64,000 bases of DNA from Clostridium sp. UBA4548 (GTDB lineage Bacteria > Bacillota > Clostridia > Clostridiales > Clostridiaceae). Position 1 is the stretch's first letter. The number at the start of each line of letters is the position of its first letter. The position numbers and the translations under genes are program-made. The stretch lies in NCBI RefSeq assembly GCF_002387895.1, contig NZ_DGLI01000003.1, positions 1 to 64,000 of the forward strand, in the 5' to 3' direction. Below the pieces are notes generated by a model that did not search any database, had not been told where the DNA came from, and worked only from the letters and a program-made list of their open reading frames with translations. Of this stretch, positions 16,356 to 25,201 are shown one piece after another.

Positions 16356-16769
16356 CTATGATATATCTACCCATCCATTATTTGCTCTGCAATCTCTTGC
16401 ATCTATGAACTTCGCTAGTTGATTTCCTGGATCTGTAGTCCAGTATAAAACTTCAAAGCCTATTCCAGCTAAAGTACAAACTCCAGATGCAATCGAAGCT
16501 GCAATACCTTTTCTTATTAAAGAACTTTTAAGTTGGGAAGAAAACATAGTCGCTGCTGCCCTTTTCCCATATGTTGATGCTAGTTTTCTTAAAAATCCAC
16601 CTGCTGCATAAGCAGATCCTCCAGTAAGTGTCATTAATGCTAAATTTACTGCTCCACCAAATAGCCAATTTGGCACGCCTAATCTCCCATCAACGTATTA
16701 CATTTCCTCTCCATCGATATCTACAAAACTTTGTCTGATATTCTAAATAACAAACTATATTTCTACTAT
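16356..16769 (-). pseudogene. Relic of a double-glycine leader peptide (bacteriocin-like) gene
   Basis: From a GTG at 16676 an open frame encodes about 106 residues of a Gly/Ala-rich hydrophobic peptide. Directly upstream in the same frame the leader can be read as FVDIDGEEM, then a TAA stop (16698-16700), then YVDGR. This matches the leader FVDIDSDEMEYLDGG of the intact peptide gene at 18608-18931. In the relic a Glu codon became TAA, the cleavage-site Gly-Gly became Gly-Arg, and the expected start codon position (16767-16769, the same distance from a GGGG ribosome binding site as in the intact gene) is ATA. In-frame stops also block the N-terminal leader. Sequencing error cannot explain all these changes. 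Confidence 0.7.
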
Positions 16770-16987
16770 TTTTTATTTCCCCTAATATAAATTAATAAAT
16801 TTGCAATTATAGAAATAAGATCAAAAAGCAAAAATTATTATTAATACTTTTCTATAAAAAACAACACTTGTAATGTTATTTACACCAAATAATATAATTA
16901 TAAAAATAATTGGTACTAAAGTAAAAAAAGCGTTACTTTTTCTTTATGCTTTTAGTTAAATAAATATCTATTACCTTTTAAACTCAT

Positions 16988-17656
16988 TTATCCAATTGCA
17001 AAAATTGATTTATATATGTATATAATCATAAATATCCATGCAATTGACATTAACACCTGACTTACCATAGCCAATGCCATTAATACCTTAACATCTAGAA
17101 TATTTATATCAGTATAATTTCCTTCTAAGAACTTTAATACGTATTTATTTGCTTGCATTTCATTATGTATACCTATTGTTAGTCTAATTACTGAAGCTAA
17201 TATAAATATTAAAAGAAAAACTTTTTTAAAAAGAATATTGGCTAATCCAGTTGTTATATCAAAATTATTAAGTATTATTAGAAATACTACAATTATATAT
17301 GCTGGCATTACTATTACTCTATTAATTACAAGTACAGGTAACGTAATTTTAGTAACTTTATTCAAGAAACTTTTATTGTTGTATTCTATATAATGTCCTG
17401 CTTCATGAAGAGCTGCAATAAAGTATTCTAAGTTATTACTAATTTTACTTTTGACCTTAATAATATTTCCAATAGGACTAAAAGAAAAATTATTCTCTAT
17501 ATCAATTTTTGGAGGAGGTATAGTATTTATCTCACACATTTCATTTATATAGCCCTCAATTTCCTTATGACTATTGATAGTGAATTTTTTCTTACTTCTC
17601 TGGAACTGCAACACTAACATAAAAATTAAACTTAATATGAAAAATAACATATACAT
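16988..17656 (-). CDS. Membrane zinc metallopeptidase with HEAGH motif
   Basis: A 222-residue membrane protein. One N-terminal membrane segment (residues 2-17) is followed by a soluble stretch and the zinc-peptidase motif HEAGH (about residues 84-88), then two or three membrane helices, a NEMQANKY segment that could supply the third zinc ligand (Glu), and a final helix. This order resembles the YugP/M48-like zinc peptidases. I chose the ATG at 17656 because AGGAG lies 8 bases before it. It sits inside the double-glycine peptide cluster, so a role in peptide maturation, self-protection or degradation is possible. Confidence 0.72.
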   Translation of the reverse strand: MYMLFFILSLIFMLVLQFQRSKKKFTINSHKEIEGYINEMCEINTIPPPKIDIENNFSFSPIGNIIKVKSKISNNLEYFIAALHEAGHYIEYNNKSFLNKVTKITLPVLVINRVIVMPAYIIVVFLIILNNFDITTGLANILFKKVFLLIFILASVIRLTIGIHNEMQANKYVLKFLEGNYTDINILDVKVLMALAMVSQVLMSIAWIFMIIYIYKSIFAIG

Positions 17657-17687
17657 CAAAATTACTCCTCTCAAAACATATGTGAAG

Positions 17688-17975
17688 TTATGTATTTTTA
17701 ATAATCTCTATACTTCTTTTAGTTATTGCACTAATGCTAATACCAATAAACATTCCTACCACTTTGACTATATTACTTTCTCTAGTTAACTTTTCACATA
17801 TTATTGCTAAAAATATAGTTATTATCAATCCCACTATAAAAAAAATCTTTGCATTTCCTACGCTTTTTATATTAAATACACTCATTAATTTTTCTGCATT
17901 TCTTTTATTTTGTAAAGTAAACTCTAATATAAAAAATCCTATTATCCAAAATAATAGCCCAGCTGCCATACTCAA
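17688..17975 (-). CDS. Small membrane protein, unknown
   Basis: About 95 residues with a hydrophobic N-terminus (GLLFWIIGFFILEF), a central helix (IFFIVGLIITIFLAII) and a third helix near the C-terminus. I place the start at a TTG (17975) because GGAGGT lies 7 bases upstream; the longer reading places that box inside the gene. It ends 31 bp before the peptidase start and probably shares its transcript. Confidence 0.6.
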   Translation of the reverse strand: MSMAAGLLFWIIGFFILEFTLQNKRNAEKLMSVFNIKSVGNAKIFFIVGLIITIFLAIICEKLTRESNIVKVVGMFIGISISAITKRSIEIIKNT

Positions 17976-18373
17976 TTTTATTACCTCCATCAAACTATCT
18001 ACATTTAAGATTTAAATGTAGTATATAACGTACTACGAAAAAATAGTTTATATGCTAAGAATTATAATATTAAAAATACTATTTAAGAAGGCTACTAAAT
18101 TTACATACCATTCTTCTAAACCTAAAGATATTCAGGCATTTAGCTAACATCATTTCTGCAAAACATTATAAATTCTCCTCTTGATGACTTTGAAAAATAT
18201 CATATCACACTACTTGTGGGAGATTTTACATTTTTTTGTGAGACACTCATATTATTATTTTAATTACAATTCCTTTATATAAAAAGAAGCTCTTCAAATT
18301 AGAGCTTCTCATCATAAATTTCTATTCCATAGACAAATAGTTTCAGTAAATTCTTTAAATAATTTAAAATAAA
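17976..18373. other. 398-bp gap inside the peptide cluster
   Basis: AT-rich DNA with a terminator at 18277-18309. It probably contains the promoter for the peptidase pair in its lower part. I see no gene. Confidence 0.5.
18277..18309 (-). terminator. Terminator after the exporter-peptide operon
   Basis: AGAAGCTCT (18285-18293) and AGAGCTTCT (18301-18309) form a 9-bp stem with a 7-base loop, followed on the minus strand by TTTTTATAT. Confidence 0.8.
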
Positions 18374-18589
18374 CTAATTTTTATTTCGCTTTAAAATTAG
18401 TATAGTTGCAGCTAATATTGAAAAAATCATTGGTGCTAAAACAAATGGTAGACTTTCTGGTTTACCTGAATTTACACCTATTATAATAACAAATATTGTG
18501 ACTACAATAGTGATTAAAGCCATTATCAATAAAATTAGCGATTTTAACTTTTTATTTTCTTTTTCTTCAGCCACATATTTTTCATTCAT
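18374..18589 (-). CDS. Small two-helix membrane protein, candidate immunity protein
   Basis: A 71-residue protein with a charged N-terminus (Glu/Lys-rich, residues 1-16), two hydrophobic helices (about 17-38 and 46-65) and a basic C-terminus (KRNKN). It begins 19 bp after the double-glycine peptide gene with a GAGGAG box and is followed by a terminator. Its position directly behind the peptide gene makes it the best immunity-protein candidate, an inference from layout only. Confidence 0.65.
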   Translation of the reverse strand: MNEKYVAEEKENKKLKSLILLIMALITIVVTIFVIIIGVNSGKPESLPFVLAPMIFSILAATILILKRNKN

Positions 18590-18607
18590 TTTATATTTAT
18601 CTCCTCT

Positions 18608-18931
18608 TTATTTTAAGTAATTGAATGCTGCTATAACAATGGTTGTGGACACACCTACTGACTGTCCTACTACTGCTGCTACTCCTACTGCACCTAATTT
18701 TCTAATAAGTGTCTTGAATGTAAATCCCATAATTTTAGCCGCAAGTCCAAGCTGCCCATATACCAAAGCTACAGTTAAAGCAGCACCTACTGCTACACAT
18801 GCACCTATTACTAAAAGCTTGTTCTGCCAAGACATCCCTCCATCAAGATATTCCATTTCGTCGCTATCAATGTCTACGAAACTGTTTGGTAATTGTAATG
18901 CATATTTTCTTTCTAATACAAATGTACTCAT
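18608..18931 (-). CDS. Double-glycine leader peptide, bacteriocin-like
   Basis: A 107-residue precursor. The first 32 residues form a double-glycine leader ending MEYLDGG, with Leu at -4, Met at -7, Glu at -8 and Ile at -12 as expected for cleavage by C39 peptidases. The predicted 75-residue mature peptide is hydrophobic, rich in Gly, Ala and Val, with several GxxxG-like spacings and a cationic FKTLIRKLG segment, as in class II bacteriocins. The start at 18931 has GGGGG nine bases upstream; an earlier Met is too far. The exporter and adaptor genes lie immediately upstream. No lanthionine or other modification enzyme is visible nearby, so an unmodified peptide is expected. A signalling role is the alternative. 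Confidence 0.8.
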   Translation of the reverse strand: MSTFVLERKYALQLPNSFVDIDSDEMEYLDGGMSWQNKLLVIGACVAVGAALTVALVYGQLGLAAKIMGFTFKTLIRKLGAVGVAAVVGQSVGVSTTIVIAAFNYLK

Positions 18932-18999
18932 TTTGTATTTCCCCCTTTTATATTTTAACATTTTTATATATTAAAGGCATCTGCAGCTGCCTCTAATTG

Positions 19000-20109
19000 C
19001 TAATTAAACTTAATTCCTATTTGTTCCATAAAGTATTTCATATAAGTTATTTTTTCATATTTCACTCTAGTTTCTGTTACCATTCCTAAGGTTAGTTTTA
19101 CTTTTTCACCTTTTTTATCTTCTAGATAATCTTTTTCAGGTTTTACCTTAACTTTAAAAAATACATTGCCTTTTTCATTATCTATAGTGGCATCCTCATC
19201 TATCTCTGTAACTTTGCCTTTCAAAGTTCCATATTCTGCTTGATTTAAGCCACCAACCCCAAGAGCTACTTCATCTTCTACATGTATTCTTGGTCTATCA
19301 GTACTAGGAATAAGGGTTTCTATTATTATATTTTCATTTTGGGATGAAATTGTCCCTAGAAGACTTCCACCTTGTATAACCATCCCCTTGTTTAAGGGCA
19401 TATTTAAATGAAATTTTCCACTAGATGGAGCATAGAGCTTATACTCATCTGTTGATTTATCAATTGAGTCTTTTTGATTTTCAATTTTGCTCTTTTCCAT
19501 TTCTAACTGATTTCTTTCATTTGTGAAGGATAAGATTGTTTCATAATATACTTGATCCTTCTTAACCTTTGATTGCTCTTTGTATTGTTTTATTTGTTCT
19601 TCTGTATATTGTTGCTTTTTAAGTGCTTCTTCATCTACATTAAATTCCTTTAATTTCACATAACTGCTTACAATCTTATTGTAAAATTCAATTTCCTCTG
19701 GCTTATCTTTTTTAAAGGTATTAGTTCCTTTTGTTGCTTCACTTTCAGCTCTTTTTAAAAGTTCTATTCTTTTATTTAAAATCTCTAACTGACCTTCTAC
19801 TTGCTGAAGTTGATACTTTGGCTCTGGTGAATTAAATACCAAAAGCACATCTCCTTCTTTTACTTCTTTGCCTTCTTCAATATGAATTTCTTTTATTTCT
19901 CCTGAGACCTTAGCCATTAGGTTATGTTTATTCTCAGAGGTTACAATGCCTTGCCCTTTAACAATAAAGGTCTTTACTGATTTTGTGCTCCAGAAAAGAA
20001 ACCCTATAATTAAAGCTAATACAACTAAAGTTATATACATCATAAACCTTGGTGGTTTTTTATCATAAAGAAGTTTGCTATCTGTGATTTCATTTAAATT
20101 ATAGACCAT
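19000..20109 (-). CDS. HlyD-family adaptor of peptide secretion
   Basis: A 369-residue membrane fusion/accessory protein. One N-terminal membrane helix (about residues 24-44) is followed by a biotinyl-lipoyl-like segment (GEIKEIHIEEGKEVKEGDVL), a long coiled coil (residues about 80-215), the second lipoyl half (APSSGKFHLNMPLNKGMVI) and a beta-barrel domain. It works with the C39 ABC exporter to carry the double-glycine peptide across the envelope. The start overlaps the end of the preceding small gene by 11 bases. Confidence 0.9.
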   Translation of the reverse strand: MVYNLNEITDSKLLYDKKPPRFMMYITLVVLALIIGFLFWSTKSVKTFIVKGQGIVTSENKHNLMAKVSGEIKEIHIEEGKEVKEGDVLLVFNSPEPKYQLQQVEGQLEILNKRIELLKRAESEATKGTNTFKKDKPEEIEFYNKIVSSYVKLKEFNVDEEALKKQQYTEEQIKQYKEQSKVKKDQVYYETILSFTNERNQLEMEKSKIENQKDSIDKSTDEYKLYAPSSGKFHLNMPLNKGMVIQGGSLLGTISSQNENIIIETLIPSTDRPRIHVEDEVALGVGGLNQAEYGTLKGKVTEIDEDATIDNEKGNVFFKVKVKPEKDYLEDKKGEKVKLTLGMVTETRVKYEKITYMKYFMEQIGIKFN

Positions 20110-20596
20110 CTGAAGCTAATGCCTCCTTCTCTACCTCCATAAATACATCAGCCACCACTTTTCCATCCTTGTTTTCTACAAAAACTGTATAGCTATCTCC
20201 CTTAAGCTTTATATCTTTTTCAAAAGCATGCAGTTGAAGCTTTGAATAAGCGAATTGAAGGTTTTCCTCTTTTTCTGAGTACCTAGCAAAAAGGCAATTT
20301 GTAACTCTTATTTGCTTTTCTATACTGTAAGGTGTTTCTACATTGTAGACTGGATTTTTTAGCTGCACCATAAACTTAAGTATAATTTTAGCTTGTCCAC
20401 TTTCGGTGATTTCTGCACGAGAGTAATTTATCATTGGTCCTAAAATAGCATTTCCTTTTGATTTTATATAACTTTCCATCATATGACCAACTTTATTTAT
20501 ATCAGTAAACTCACTTTCAGAGACCTCTCTAACAAGTACATTATTTAGCTTTAATACTTTGTTTTCTCTTAATATTATTTTCTCAATTGTATTCAT
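20099..20596 (-). CDS. Small soluble protein between exporter and adaptor, possibly GyrI-like
   Basis: A 165-residue protein without membrane segments or signal peptide. It overlaps both neighbours (14 bases with the exporter gene, 11 with the adaptor gene), so it is almost certainly co-translated and part of the system. Two similar-looking segments, MMESYIKSKGNAILGPMI and FARYSEKEENLQFAYSKL, recall the repeated halves of GyrI/AraC effector-binding folds, but this is weak. I start at the Met at 20596, preceded by AAGGGGAA. The function is unknown: it could be a chaperone for the precursor or an immunity protein. Confidence 0.65.
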   Translation of the reverse strand: MNTIEKIILRENKVLKLNNVLVREVSESEFTDINKVGHMMESYIKSKGNAILGPMINYSRAEITESGQAKIILKFMVQLKNPVYNVETPYSIEKQIRVTNCLFARYSEKEENLQFAYSKLQLHAFEKDIKLKGDSYTVFVENKDGKVVADVFMEVEKEALASDGL

Positions 20597-22856
20597 ATTC
20601 TTCCCCTTCCTCCACCTGCTCATTTAATGGTGCTTTAGAATCTATTTCTTTATTAATCACTTGTTCACTTCTGACCTTTTCTTCAATGCCCTTTGTTTCT
20701 AGCTCCCCAACTTGACTTACATAAAGCTTATAATAGTAACCCTTTTTCTTTAAAAGACTTTCATGATTTCCTTCTTCAACAACCTTTCCATTATCCATTA
20801 CGTATATAACATCGCAATTTCTAATGGTAGATAGTCTATGAGCAATTATAAGCATGGTTAGGTTTTTCCCTTTAACGAATAAGGTGTCATAAATTTTTGC
20901 TTCACTTATAAAGTCTAAGTTGCTTGTTGCTTCATCAAGGATTAAGAATTTTGATTTTTTAATTAACGCTCTTGCTAGTGCTAATCTTTGTTTCTCTCCT
21001 CCTGATAGCCCTCCACCAGCTTCATCTAAGAAGGTATCATATTTAGCTGGAAGTTTTTCTATAAAGGAAGTACAACTTGCATTTTCACAAGCAGTTTTAA
21101 TCTCTTCATAAGTTGCTCTTTCCTTACCTAAAACTATATTTTCTCTTATAGACCCTGAAAATAGTTCTATATTTTGTGGCACATATGCTAAAGCTTTTCT
21201 TAAGGAATAAATATCCAATTCCTCTATGTCATAACCTGATAATCTAATTTTCCCTTCCTCTGGTGTATAATACTTTAAAAGAAGTTTTGATATAGTTGTT
21301 TTTCCACTTCCCGATTCGCCAACAAGGGCAACCTTTTTACCCTTTGGTATTTTTATGCTAACACCTTTAAGTACTGGTGCTCTGCTTCCATATCTAAAGG
21401 TTACATTTTCTAGTTCTATATCTCCATCAATAGCTTCAATACTTACCTTATCCTCTTCAACTTGTTCCTTATCAACCTCATAAATCTCAGATATTCTCTT
21501 TAATGATATACTGGCTTCTTGTATGCTAAGCTGAAGTCCAATAAGTCTTCCTATGGGCTCCATGAAGTATCCTGAAAGGGAAGTAAAGGCCATAAGGCTT
21601 CCTAAAGTGATTTTTCCATCTATAACTAAAGTTGCTCCTATATACATAAGAATTAAGTTTCCTATAGTTGAAACTCCAGAGGAAATGGAGCCTTGAATAT
21701 TAGATAGTACTCCTTCTTTGAAGGCAATCTTTAAATTTTTTATATATTCATTCTCAAGCTTTTCAATACTTTTATCTTCCGCAGCCAAAATCTTTAGAGT
21801 TTCAACTCCCTTTAAGCTCTCAATAATATGACTATTTAACCTTGCTCCTGCTTCCATTTGCTTTAAATTAATTTTCTTATAAGGCTCTTTAAATATATAA
21901 ATAAGAGCTGCACTGACAACTGTTAGTATTGCAATAACAATAAATAATGTACTGTTCATTATGTATAATATCACTGCTGAAACTGTAGCTAAGATCACAT
22001 CCATTATTAAGGATAGTGATATTGAAGTAAGTACATTTTTAATGGTAAAAGCATCACTAAATCTTGTTAAAATATCCCCAACTTTTCTTGTAGTGAAAAA
22101 ATTCATAGGAAGTTTATATACATGTTTAAAATATCCTAACAGTAAAGGGATATCAATTTTTTGTGACAGATATAAAAGCATATGCTGCCTTATTGCAGAT
22201 AAAATTATTTGTGTAATTCCAAGGACTAAGAAAGCTATGACAAAAACCTTAAGCTGATTTTTTAGTCCATAGGGCAATATTTCATCCATCAAAAACTTAT
22301 TAAAAAATGAAGATGCTATTCCTAGCACTGTTAGAATAATTGATCCAATAATACTATAAATAAACAATGCTTTTTGTGGTAATAGCAAACTTATAAATTT
22401 GGACAGCATACTACCACTTTTATTTTTCCCTGGTGAAAATTCATTGTTAGGTGCCATTAAAAGAATTACTCCATCAAAATCCTTGAAAAATTCCTCAACA
22501 GTTTTCTTTTCTACACCTTTTGCAGGATCTAAAATTGTTACCTTGTCTTTTTTTATTTTATGAATAACTACAAAGTGGCTTAGACCTTCACTAGTAATAA
22601 CATGTGCAATTGCTGGAAGTGTATATTTACTTACAAAACCTTCTTTGTCCACTCTCACAGCCTTAGTGTCAAAACCAAATTTTTTAGCTCCTTGCTCTAA
22701 GCCCTTTAAGGTTGTCCCTTTTATATCAGTGCCAAGTATATCCCTTAGCTTTGTTATCGTTATTTCTTTTTTATAATACATACAAACTGTTGCAAGGCAC
22801 GCAGCTGCACAGTCTGTCATATCATGCTGCCTTACTAAATATTTCTTATACCCCAC
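20583..22856 (-). CDS. Peptidase C39-containing ABC exporter for double-glycine peptides
   Basis: A 757-residue transporter. The N-terminal C39 peptidase domain carries Gln10, catalytic Cys16 (QHDMTDCAAACL), the His in SHFVVIHKI and the Asp in ILDPAKG. A six-helix membrane domain spans about residues 160-440. The ATPase domain has Walker A GESGSGKTT, signature LSGGEKQR and Walker B FLILDEATSNLD. It cuts the leader at Gly-Gly while exporting the peptide. An acidic C-terminal tail of roughly 30 residues ending EEGEEYEYN is unusual. First gene of the export operon. Confidence 0.94.
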   Translation of the reverse strand: MGYKKYLVRQHDMTDCAAACLATVCMYYKKEITITKLRDILGTDIKGTTLKGLEQGAKKFGFDTKAVRVDKEGFVSKYTLPAIAHVITSEGLSHFVVIHKIKKDKVTILDPAKGVEKKTVEEFFKDFDGVILLMAPNNEFSPGKNKSGSMLSKFISLLLPQKALFIYSIIGSIILTVLGIASSFFNKFLMDEILPYGLKNQLKVFVIAFLVLGITQIILSAIRQHMLLYLSQKIDIPLLLGYFKHVYKLPMNFFTTRKVGDILTRFSDAFTIKNVLTSISLSLIMDVILATVSAVILYIMNSTLFIVIAILTVVSAALIYIFKEPYKKINLKQMEAGARLNSHIIESLKGVETLKILAAEDKSIEKLENEYIKNLKIAFKEGVLSNIQGSISSGVSTIGNLILMYIGATLVIDGKITLGSLMAFTSLSGYFMEPIGRLIGLQLSIQEASISLKRISEIYEVDKEQVEEDKVSIEAIDGDIELENVTFRYGSRAPVLKGVSIKIPKGKKVALVGESGSGKTTISKLLLKYYTPEEGKIRLSGYDIEELDIYSLRKALAYVPQNIELFSGSIRENIVLGKERATYEEIKTACENASCTSFIEKLPAKYDTFLDEAGGGLSGGEKQRLALARALIKKSKFLILDEATSNLDFISEAKIYDTLFVKGKNLTMLIIAHRLSTIRNCDVIYVMDNGKVVEEGNHESLLKKKGYYYKLYVSQVGELETKGIEEKVRSEQVINKEIDSKAPLNEQVEEGEEYEYN

Positions 22857-23295
22857 TGTTTAATCCCCTTTAATACCATATTTTATAAATTTAAATAATA
22901 ATTTTTCTAATCTTCATATCCTGTATTTTAATACTTCAAGTAATTATAGAAACATTATTTAAGTTATTTTGAATCCTAACTTTATATTTTTATAACTTGT
23001 AAAATTTATTATATAACAGTACCCATAATATCGCAACAATTATTTTTATTATTTGTATCTATCGTATTTCTATGAAACACTGTAATTTTGTAATTATATG
23101 TTATACCCATTATTTAAAATCATACCAATTAATTAAATTCTTAACACTCAAAAGAAATTGTTGCATAATGCGTAAATTTCGAACTAATACGAAAGCCATG
23201 AATAATAGGAAACTAACTCCTCTATTATCCATGGCTTTTCTAATATTGAATTAACAAATACTTCTATCTAAATCTCTCATGAAACATACTAGGAT
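22857..23295. other. 439-bp gap upstream of the exporter operon
   Basis: Very AT-rich. It should contain the exporter promoter, but I cannot choose one with confidence. The hairpin at 23192-23238 lies at its upstream end. No coding frame stands out. Confidence 0.5.
23192..23238. terminator. Long hairpin, possible terminator
   Basis: AAAGCCATG and ATAATAG pair with CTATTAT and CATGGCTTT, giving a stem of about 16 bp with small symmetrical interruptions and a roughly 13-base loop. On the plus strand it is followed by TCTAAT, on the minus strand by CGTATT, so a T-run is weak in both directions. It lies 58 bp after the stop of the 65-residue gene. Confidence 0.45.
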
Positions 23296-23493
23296 TTACA
23301 AGTGAAATAAAATATCTACTACATCTTTAAAAATTCCACAACGCCAGCTTTTATAAATTCCAGTTCCTACAGATATAGCACCCACTATTGTTAATGTTGT
23401 TCCTAGAGTGGCACTTACATCATGTTGAAATGCAAAATAAAAACATGCTATTCCTATAAATATAAATACTAAACAAGATAAAACTCTTTTCAT
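23296..23493 (-). CDS. Small membrane protein, unknown
   Basis: A 65-residue protein with two hydrophobic segments (residues 4-21 and 29-46) and a cysteine near the C-terminus (WRCGIF). An AAAGGAG box precedes the ATG. It lies upstream of the exporter operon, separated by a hairpin. It could belong to the peptide cluster. Confidence 0.6.
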   Translation of the reverse strand: MKRVLSCLVFIFIGIACFYFAFQHDVSATLGTTLTIVGAISVGTGIYKSWRCGIFKDVVDILFHL

Positions 23494-23709
23494 AATATGT
23501 CTCTCCTTTTACTACTTTTTAATTAAGATGATTTTTTAATTTCACTATTACTTTTGAAGTTATAGTCAACCTCTTGGATTTTCTATCTCATAGAATTAAT
23601 ACGCTGAAAAAACGTTATTATTTATGTCTGCTAGTAGAGTTAATTAAACAGCTAATTATTAATGCTAGAATCATTTAAAATTAAAAGATAACTACCTTTG
23701 ACGTAACTT

Positions 23710-23781
23710 TTAAAAAACTGATAATGTTATAGTAATTGCTAAGGTACTTACAAAGCTTTTTACCTTTATACTCTTCATCAA
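23710..23781 (-). CDS. Candidate 23-residue signal-like peptide
   Basis: A short frame starting at TTG (or the adjacent ATG at 23778) encodes a basic start (MKSIKVKS) followed by a hydrophobic stretch ending SVF and then stop. GGAGGG lies 10 bases upstream of the TTG. It begins 34 bp after the stop of the 117-residue membrane protein. It could be a peptide signal or the truncated signal peptide of a lost secreted protein. Confidence 0.3.
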   Translation of the reverse strand: MMKSIKVKSFVSTLAITITLSVF

Positions 23782-23815
23782 CTTTGCAATTCCCTCCCCA
23801 ATAATCCACTTACTC

Positions 23816-24169
23816 TTAATTCATCTTCTTAAAATAACTTGAGAGATTAAAGAAGAGAAATCTATACATAAATAAACCAAAAGCTATGAACAAAATAAAA
23901 TTTAATACATAAAACTTACCAAGAAAAAAATCTCCCTGAGATGTTAAAAAGCTTGTTAAAAAAGCTCCTAGAAATTCCACTTTGTTTTCCTTACTTTTCA
24001 GCTTATAAGAGAATTTGTGTAAGTTAAATACATCCCTAAACTTTTCTGATCTAGTACCCCTAAAAAGACCAATTGATAGACCAACTACCACTAACACAAG
24101 TGTTACAGATGCTTTAGTGATTAGTGCCCATAAATTTAACAAAACTAGCATTACTATAATAAAGCTCAT
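23816..24169 (-). CDS. Membrane protein, unknown
   Basis: A 117-residue protein with two hydrophobic segments at the N-terminus (residues 2-36), a basic polar middle (RGTRSEKFRDVFNLHKFSYK) and one or two C-terminal helices. It follows the 299-residue membrane protein by 66 bp on the same strand. No family recognised. Confidence 0.65.
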   Translation of the reverse strand: MSFIIVMLVLLNLWALITKASVTLVLVVVGLSIGLFRGTRSEKFRDVFNLHKFSYKLKSKENKVEFLGAFLTSFLTSQGDFFLGKFYVLNFILFIAFGLFMYRFLFFNLSSYFKKMN

Positions 24170-24235
24170 CCCCTGACCTCCCTAAAATTTAAATTTACAC
24201 TTATTTATACTTATTTCTTTTAACCTTATTACTTA

Positions 24236-25126
24236 TTATCCAATATCATCTTTACAGTTGAAATATAAATAAAAGTTATCTCCTAGGATTTTTACAATAC
24301 TCTTATACCTAATTCCCATTTTTCTGCTGGTTTGTATAGTTGGATATAAACTTAAAATCCCCATCAGTGATGATAAATTATAAATAAAGTATTCTGATCC
24401 AAAAACTTCAAGGGCTGATAAAAGACAAAATATAAATCCAATAGTTGCATAAGCACCATCTCTTATACTAATTATTTTTGCTAAATCTTTGTCTAAATAA
24501 AATAGCTGACACTTTACATAACTAGCTTTTAAAAACCATATAAAGCCACAAATGGCTACTACTAATGCAATTAGCTTTGCCCCCTGACTTGCACCTCCAT
24601 GGGTGATTAGTGGCACTGACATCGATATAGCCGACACCACAATCATAGATGTTACCCCCATTGTTGTTGCCTTTCCCATGTTCTTTATATTTTGTTTTTC
24701 ATCCTCTGAAATTTTTTCTTCATCTTCATTTTCTTTTTTAGCATATGTATAAGCAACTACTTTGTTATACATTTTAAATTCTAGTATTAAATTTACAATA
24801 AATAAAAGAGCTACTATAATTTGTTGAATTACATATTCTCTAGACATAAATTCAAATTTAAATTGCTGAAATACTGCAAAATAGCTTATGATTCTCACAA
24901 TCCAATCAGCTATAGCTTCTTGTTGAAATATCCTGTACTCTTTTTTGTAATCAGTAGCTAAAATAAAACTTGAAATTGTAGCAAGTAAGTAGGGTGTCAA
25001 TGCCCATACTCCTAGAGCTATCATTGTATTATCTATAATTTTATTAGAATATGCATAGGAAAATGCGAAGTTATTCAAATAGCTAATGAAATTTATTCCC
25101 ATTAATACTTTTACTAACCTCTTCAT
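24236..25126 (-). CDS. Polytopic membrane protein, unknown
   Basis: About 296 residues with some seven hydrophobic segments, and a charged cytoplasmic loop near residues 135-155 (KKENEDEEKISEDEKQ). I do not recognise the family. The start is either the ATG at 25126 or the TTG at 25135; GGAGG lies 13 and 4 bases before them. The gene heads a small minus-strand group of membrane protein genes next to the peptide exporter, but nothing ties it to the exporter biochemically. Confidence 0.7.
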   Translation of the reverse strand: MKRLVKVLMGINFISYLNNFAFSYAYSNKIIDNTMIALGVWALTPYLLATISSFILATDYKKEYRIFQQEAIADWIVRIISYFAVFQQFKFEFMSREYVIQQIIVALLFIVNLILEFKMYNKVVAYTYAKKENEDEEKISEDEKQNIKNMGKATTMGVTSMIVVSAISMSVPLITHGGASQGAKLIALVVAICGFIWFLKASYVKCQLFYLDKDLAKIISIRDGAYATIGFIFCLLSALEVFGSEYFIYNLSSLMGILSLYPTIQTSRKMGIRYKSIVKILGDNFYLYFNCKDDIG

Positions 25127-25157
25127 AATTGCCAATCCCCCTCCAAAAGCAGTTACA

Positions 25158-25197
25158 ATTAAAGCTGTTACTACTTAATACTAGCAACAGCTTTAAT
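25158..25197 (-). terminator. Hairpin between the 43-residue gene and the membrane protein gene
   Basis: ATTAAAGCTGTT and AACAGCTTTAAT pair perfectly over 12 bp, extended by CTA/TAG after one mismatch. It lies 5 bp after the small gene stop and 20 bp before the next start codon. The T-run is weak, so it may be an attenuator. Confidence 0.45.
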
Positions 25198-25201
25198 CAA
25201 A

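Noticed and set aside
18621..18974. Plus-strand open frame of 117 codons opposite the double-glycine peptide gene
   Set aside because: It is the antisense shadow of a gene with a clear leader, ribosome binding site and operon context.
23072..23254. Plus-strand open frame of 60 codons upstream of the exporter operon
   Set aside because: No ribosome binding site, and it runs through the hairpin at 23192-23238.
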